In this document: in pieces, positions 6,612 through 8,286 of the stretch | Position numbering within the stretch: the first letter of the stretch is position 1 | Layout: each line of letters opens with the position of its first letter | Assembly (NCBI GenBank): GCA_002316295.1 | Contig: DCDF01000234.1 | Coordinates: 1-8,286, forward strand | Length of the DNA: 8,286 bases | Direction of reading: 5' to 3' | DNA from: Syntrophaceae bacterium UBA1062 | Lineage (GTDB): Bacteria > Desulfobacterota > Desulfomonilia > UBA1062 | Program-made: the position numbers and the translations under genes | The notes under the pieces: model-generated | Databases searched by the model: none | The model's input: the letters and a program-made list of their open reading frames with translations, nothing else | What the model was told of the DNA's origin: nothing

Positions 6612-6997
6612 GATCCTTCGCCTCTGTCCCTCATTCTTTGCCGGCGAGCCGAAAACAGCCGCTCTGCCGCAGCTGCAGCATGGCAGCCGTGTTCATTTCG
6701 ATAACTGCAAGATTCATAATACCTTGCTGCTTCCAGGGCTCAAGCCTCGCCGTCTCGAAGCCGGACAGGGGATGTTTTTGCCCCGGCGCCGGCATAGATC
6801 ATCAGCACGGCGGGCCCTATACTATAATAGTATCCTGTGTATTGTTCACGATGCGTGCGGGATGGGCGGATCTCTCGAAAAATCCTCCTGCATGCAGCGC
6901 TGACAGGGAAAGGGCCCGCCCTGATCGCCCTTGTCTCGACTGATGTTTCAAGGCGCCGGGGTGCACGGATTCTCGTTGCACGAAGAGAGCAAGACGC
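6612..6997. other. Divergent intergenic region between DAC-like gene and sensor kinase
   Basis: These 386 bases separate two genes transcribed away from each other. They contain an AT-rich palindrome with a consensus TATAAT (6819-6833) and a GC palindrome CCGGCGCCGG (6783-6792). On the minus strand there is a possible 28-codon open frame (6717 to 6631) with a weak AAGG site, ending 19 bases before the DAC-like ATG. I found no tRNA-like or convincing terminator structure. Confidence 0.6.
6819..6833 (+). promoter_or_regulatory. AT-rich palindrome containing a consensus -10 hexamer
   Basis: ATACTAT A ATAGTAT is a perfect inverted repeat with 7-bp arms and a 1-base centre, set in GC-rich DNA. 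It contains TATAAT (6823-6828) on the plus strand, about 170 bases before the sensor kinase ATG. On the minus strand it offers TATAGT (6826-6821) preceded at 17 bases by GTGAAC. No good -35 is visible on the plus strand. It could be an operator, an activator-dependent promoter or both; its symmetry would serve either divergent gene. Confidence 0.4.
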
Positions 6998-8286
6998 ATG
7001 CAGGACCGGACAGGAAAACCTATCGCAGACGTCACGGCCTCGGAGGTCTTCGAAAAGCTCAACATGGGCGTACTGCGGATCGATCAGGCGTCGCGCATCA
7101 CCTATGCAAATCCGTTCGCCGTCGATATCATGAAGATGCCGAAAGAAGACATCGAGGATAAGCTGCTCCGCGACGTGCTTCCGATTTCCATTTCCCGGCG
7201 TCTTTCCCGCGAGCTCGATCGCTCGGCTGCCAACGGCGGTGCGACATGCTTCGAGGCATATTATCCTGGGCATCAGAACCTCTGGCTGTCATTTCGCTGT
7301 GTGCCGACCCGGGAGGGGATCCTCGTCTTTTTCGAAGATATCACCGAGCTGAGGCGCACGCGGGAAGATCTCACGAAGACCAAGCAGGATCTCGAAATGC
7401 GCGTGCAGGAGCGCACAAAGCACCTCAGGCGGACGAGCCGGATGCTGGAAGAGCAGAAAGAGCTTCTGCTGAGCATCATCGACAATATCCCCGTGATGCT
7501 GGTCTTTTTCGACTCTTCGGGTGCGGTCAGGTTGGTGAACAGGGCGTTCGAGCGACTCACCGGGTGGTCGATGGAAGAGGCGCGGCATATGAATCTCATA
7601 GCCGCCATGTTTCCCGACCCGGCGTACCGGAAGGAAGTGTGGGAATTCATGATGAGGGCGCGGTCGGGGTGGAAGGATCTCGAGCTCACCACCCGTTCGG
7701 GGAGCGTCCTGCAGAGCTCATGGGCCAACGTGTTTCTTTCCGACGGCTCGTTGATAGGGATCGGTATCGATATCAGCGAGCGCATTCAGATGGAGAAAGA
7801 GCGCATCCGACTGGCAAGCGCGATAGAGCAGGCGGACGAGGGTGTGGCGATCTTCAATCCAAAGTGGGAGATAGAATACGTCGACCAAGCACTGCAGACC
7901 CTGAGCGGTCTGAAGAAGCAGGACCTCATCGGCAGGCATGTGCAGGTTCTCTCTGATTTTTTTCCCGGCGACACATTCAGGAAGACACAGCTCAAGTTGG
8001 AGCGTGAGGGAAAGAAGTGGACTGGCCGCTGCAGGCGGAAGAAAGAGTCGGGAGAAACCGTTGAGATCAATCTCGCAGTTTCACCTGTCTATGACGAGAA
8101 GGGCCGCCTCATCAACTTCATCCTCCTTGCCCGGGACGTCACCGATGAAATCCGTCTCCAGCAGCAGCTTCTCCAGATCCAGAAGATGGAGGCGATCGGA
8201 AACCTGGCGGGCGGGATCGCACAGAACCTCAAGAACGCATTCACGCCGATTCTGATCGATACCGAGGTCCTCATGCAGGACATAGG
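6998..8286 (+). CDS. Triple-PAS sensor histidine kinase-like protein, N-terminal part (runs off right edge)
   Basis: The frame is open from ATG 6998 to the right edge, giving 429 residues. ATG 6998 is the only possible start, since an in-frame TGA lies at 6941-6943 with no start codon between; the ribosome binding site is poor. Three PAS-type sensor domains follow one another at about residues 16-118 (ends FFEDITELRR), 155-265 (ends GIGIDISERIQME) and 272-385 (ends LLARDVTDEIRLQ). A coiled-coil segment rich in Lys/Glu/Arg lies at 115-155. No membrane helix is seen, so it is a cytoplasmic sensor. A HisKA-type dimerisation helix begins at QIQKMEAIGNLAGGIA (393-408). The usual continuation is HDFNN, but here it is QNLKN, so the phosphorylatable His is Gln409. 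The ATPase domain and any receiver would lie beyond the window. Confidence 0.88.
   Translation, partial: MQDRTGKPIADVTASEVFEKLNMGVLRIDQASRITYANPFAVDIMKMPKEDIEDKLLRDVLPISISRRLSRELDRSAANGGATCFEAYYPGHQNLWLSFRCVPTREGILVFFEDITELRRTREDLTKTKQDLEMRVQERTKHLRRTSRMLEEQKELLLSIIDNIPVMLVFFDSSGAVRLVNRAFERLTGWSMEEARHMNLIAAMFPDPAYRKEVWEFMMRARSGWKDLELTTRSGSVLQSSWANVFLSDGSLIGIGIDISERIQMEKERIRLASAIEQADEGVAIFNPKWEIEYVDQALQTLSGLKKQDLIGRHVQVLSDFFPGDTFRKTQLKLEREGKKWTGRCRRKKESGETVEINLAVSPVYDEKGRLINFILLARDVTDEIRLQQQLLQIQKMEAIGNLAGGIAQNLKNAFTPILIDTEVLMQDI

Noticed and set aside
5562..6704. Long plus-strand open frame of 380 codons opposite the DAC-like gene
   Set aside because: It is the antisense shadow of a GC-rich gene. 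Its product is low-complexity, rich in Arg/Gly/His and matches no family, while the minus-strand frame has clear domain motifs and a ribosome binding site.
6775..6793. T-run next to the GC palindrome CCGGCGCCGG, considered as an intrinsic terminator
   Set aside because: On the plus strand the T-run precedes the palindrome instead of following it, and on the minus strand an A-run follows, so neither strand has terminator order.
7246..7956. Plus-strand open frame of 236 codons inside the sensor kinase
   Set aside because: It is out of frame with the three PAS domains and gives an Arg/Ala/Gly-rich product without motifs. The kinase frame explains the region.

Overview
The window looks like chromosomal DNA from a GC-rich bacterium. 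The gene content (SLC13/ArsB-like permease, DUF4383 membrane protein, flavodoxin-fold protein, DAC-like signalling protein, multi-PAS sensor kinase) would fit an anaerobic member of the former Deltaproteobacteria (Desulfobacterota) or a relative. That placement is an impression from protein style; no marker gene is present. I see no rRNA, tRNA, insertion sequence, CRISPR array or phage gene.

Left part (1-3170). On the minus strand, an NAD-type short-chain dehydrogenase (747-1502) is followed by the N-terminal half of an anion/arsenite-type permease (681 to the left edge), possibly as one transcript. Diverging from the dehydrogenase is a small four-helix DUF4383 membrane protein (1767-2192), which has a good sigma70-like promoter and a strong ribosome binding site. 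It converges, with 21 bases between the stops, on a calcineurin-like metallophosphoesterase (2214-3170, minus).

Middle (3171-4091). A short flavodoxin-fold protein (3453-3908, plus) has its own candidate promoter and a small inverted repeat at the predicted transcription start. It converges on the next minus-strand cluster across 183 bases that hold no clear gene.

Right part (4092-8286). A compact minus-strand cluster starts with a 397-residue protein whose C-terminal part resembles the diadenylate cyclase (DisA_N/DAC) fold. A 27-codon micro-ORF follows, with a very strong Shine-Dalgarno that overlaps the stop of the DAC-like gene. Its own stop overlaps, as ATGA, an ATG of a stand-alone penicillin-binding transpeptidase. 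This DAC-like / micro-ORF / transpeptidase arrangement is the most interesting part of the window, because cyclic di-AMP is known to connect to cell-wall homeostasis in other bacteria. The DAC-like protein keeps DGA but has RHN where canonical enzymes have RHR, so it may be a sensor or binder and not a synthase.

Divergent from this cluster, across 386 bases with an AT-rich 15-bp palindrome, a triple-PAS sensor kinase begins at 6998 and runs off the right edge. Its H-box has Gln where the phosphorylatable His should be.
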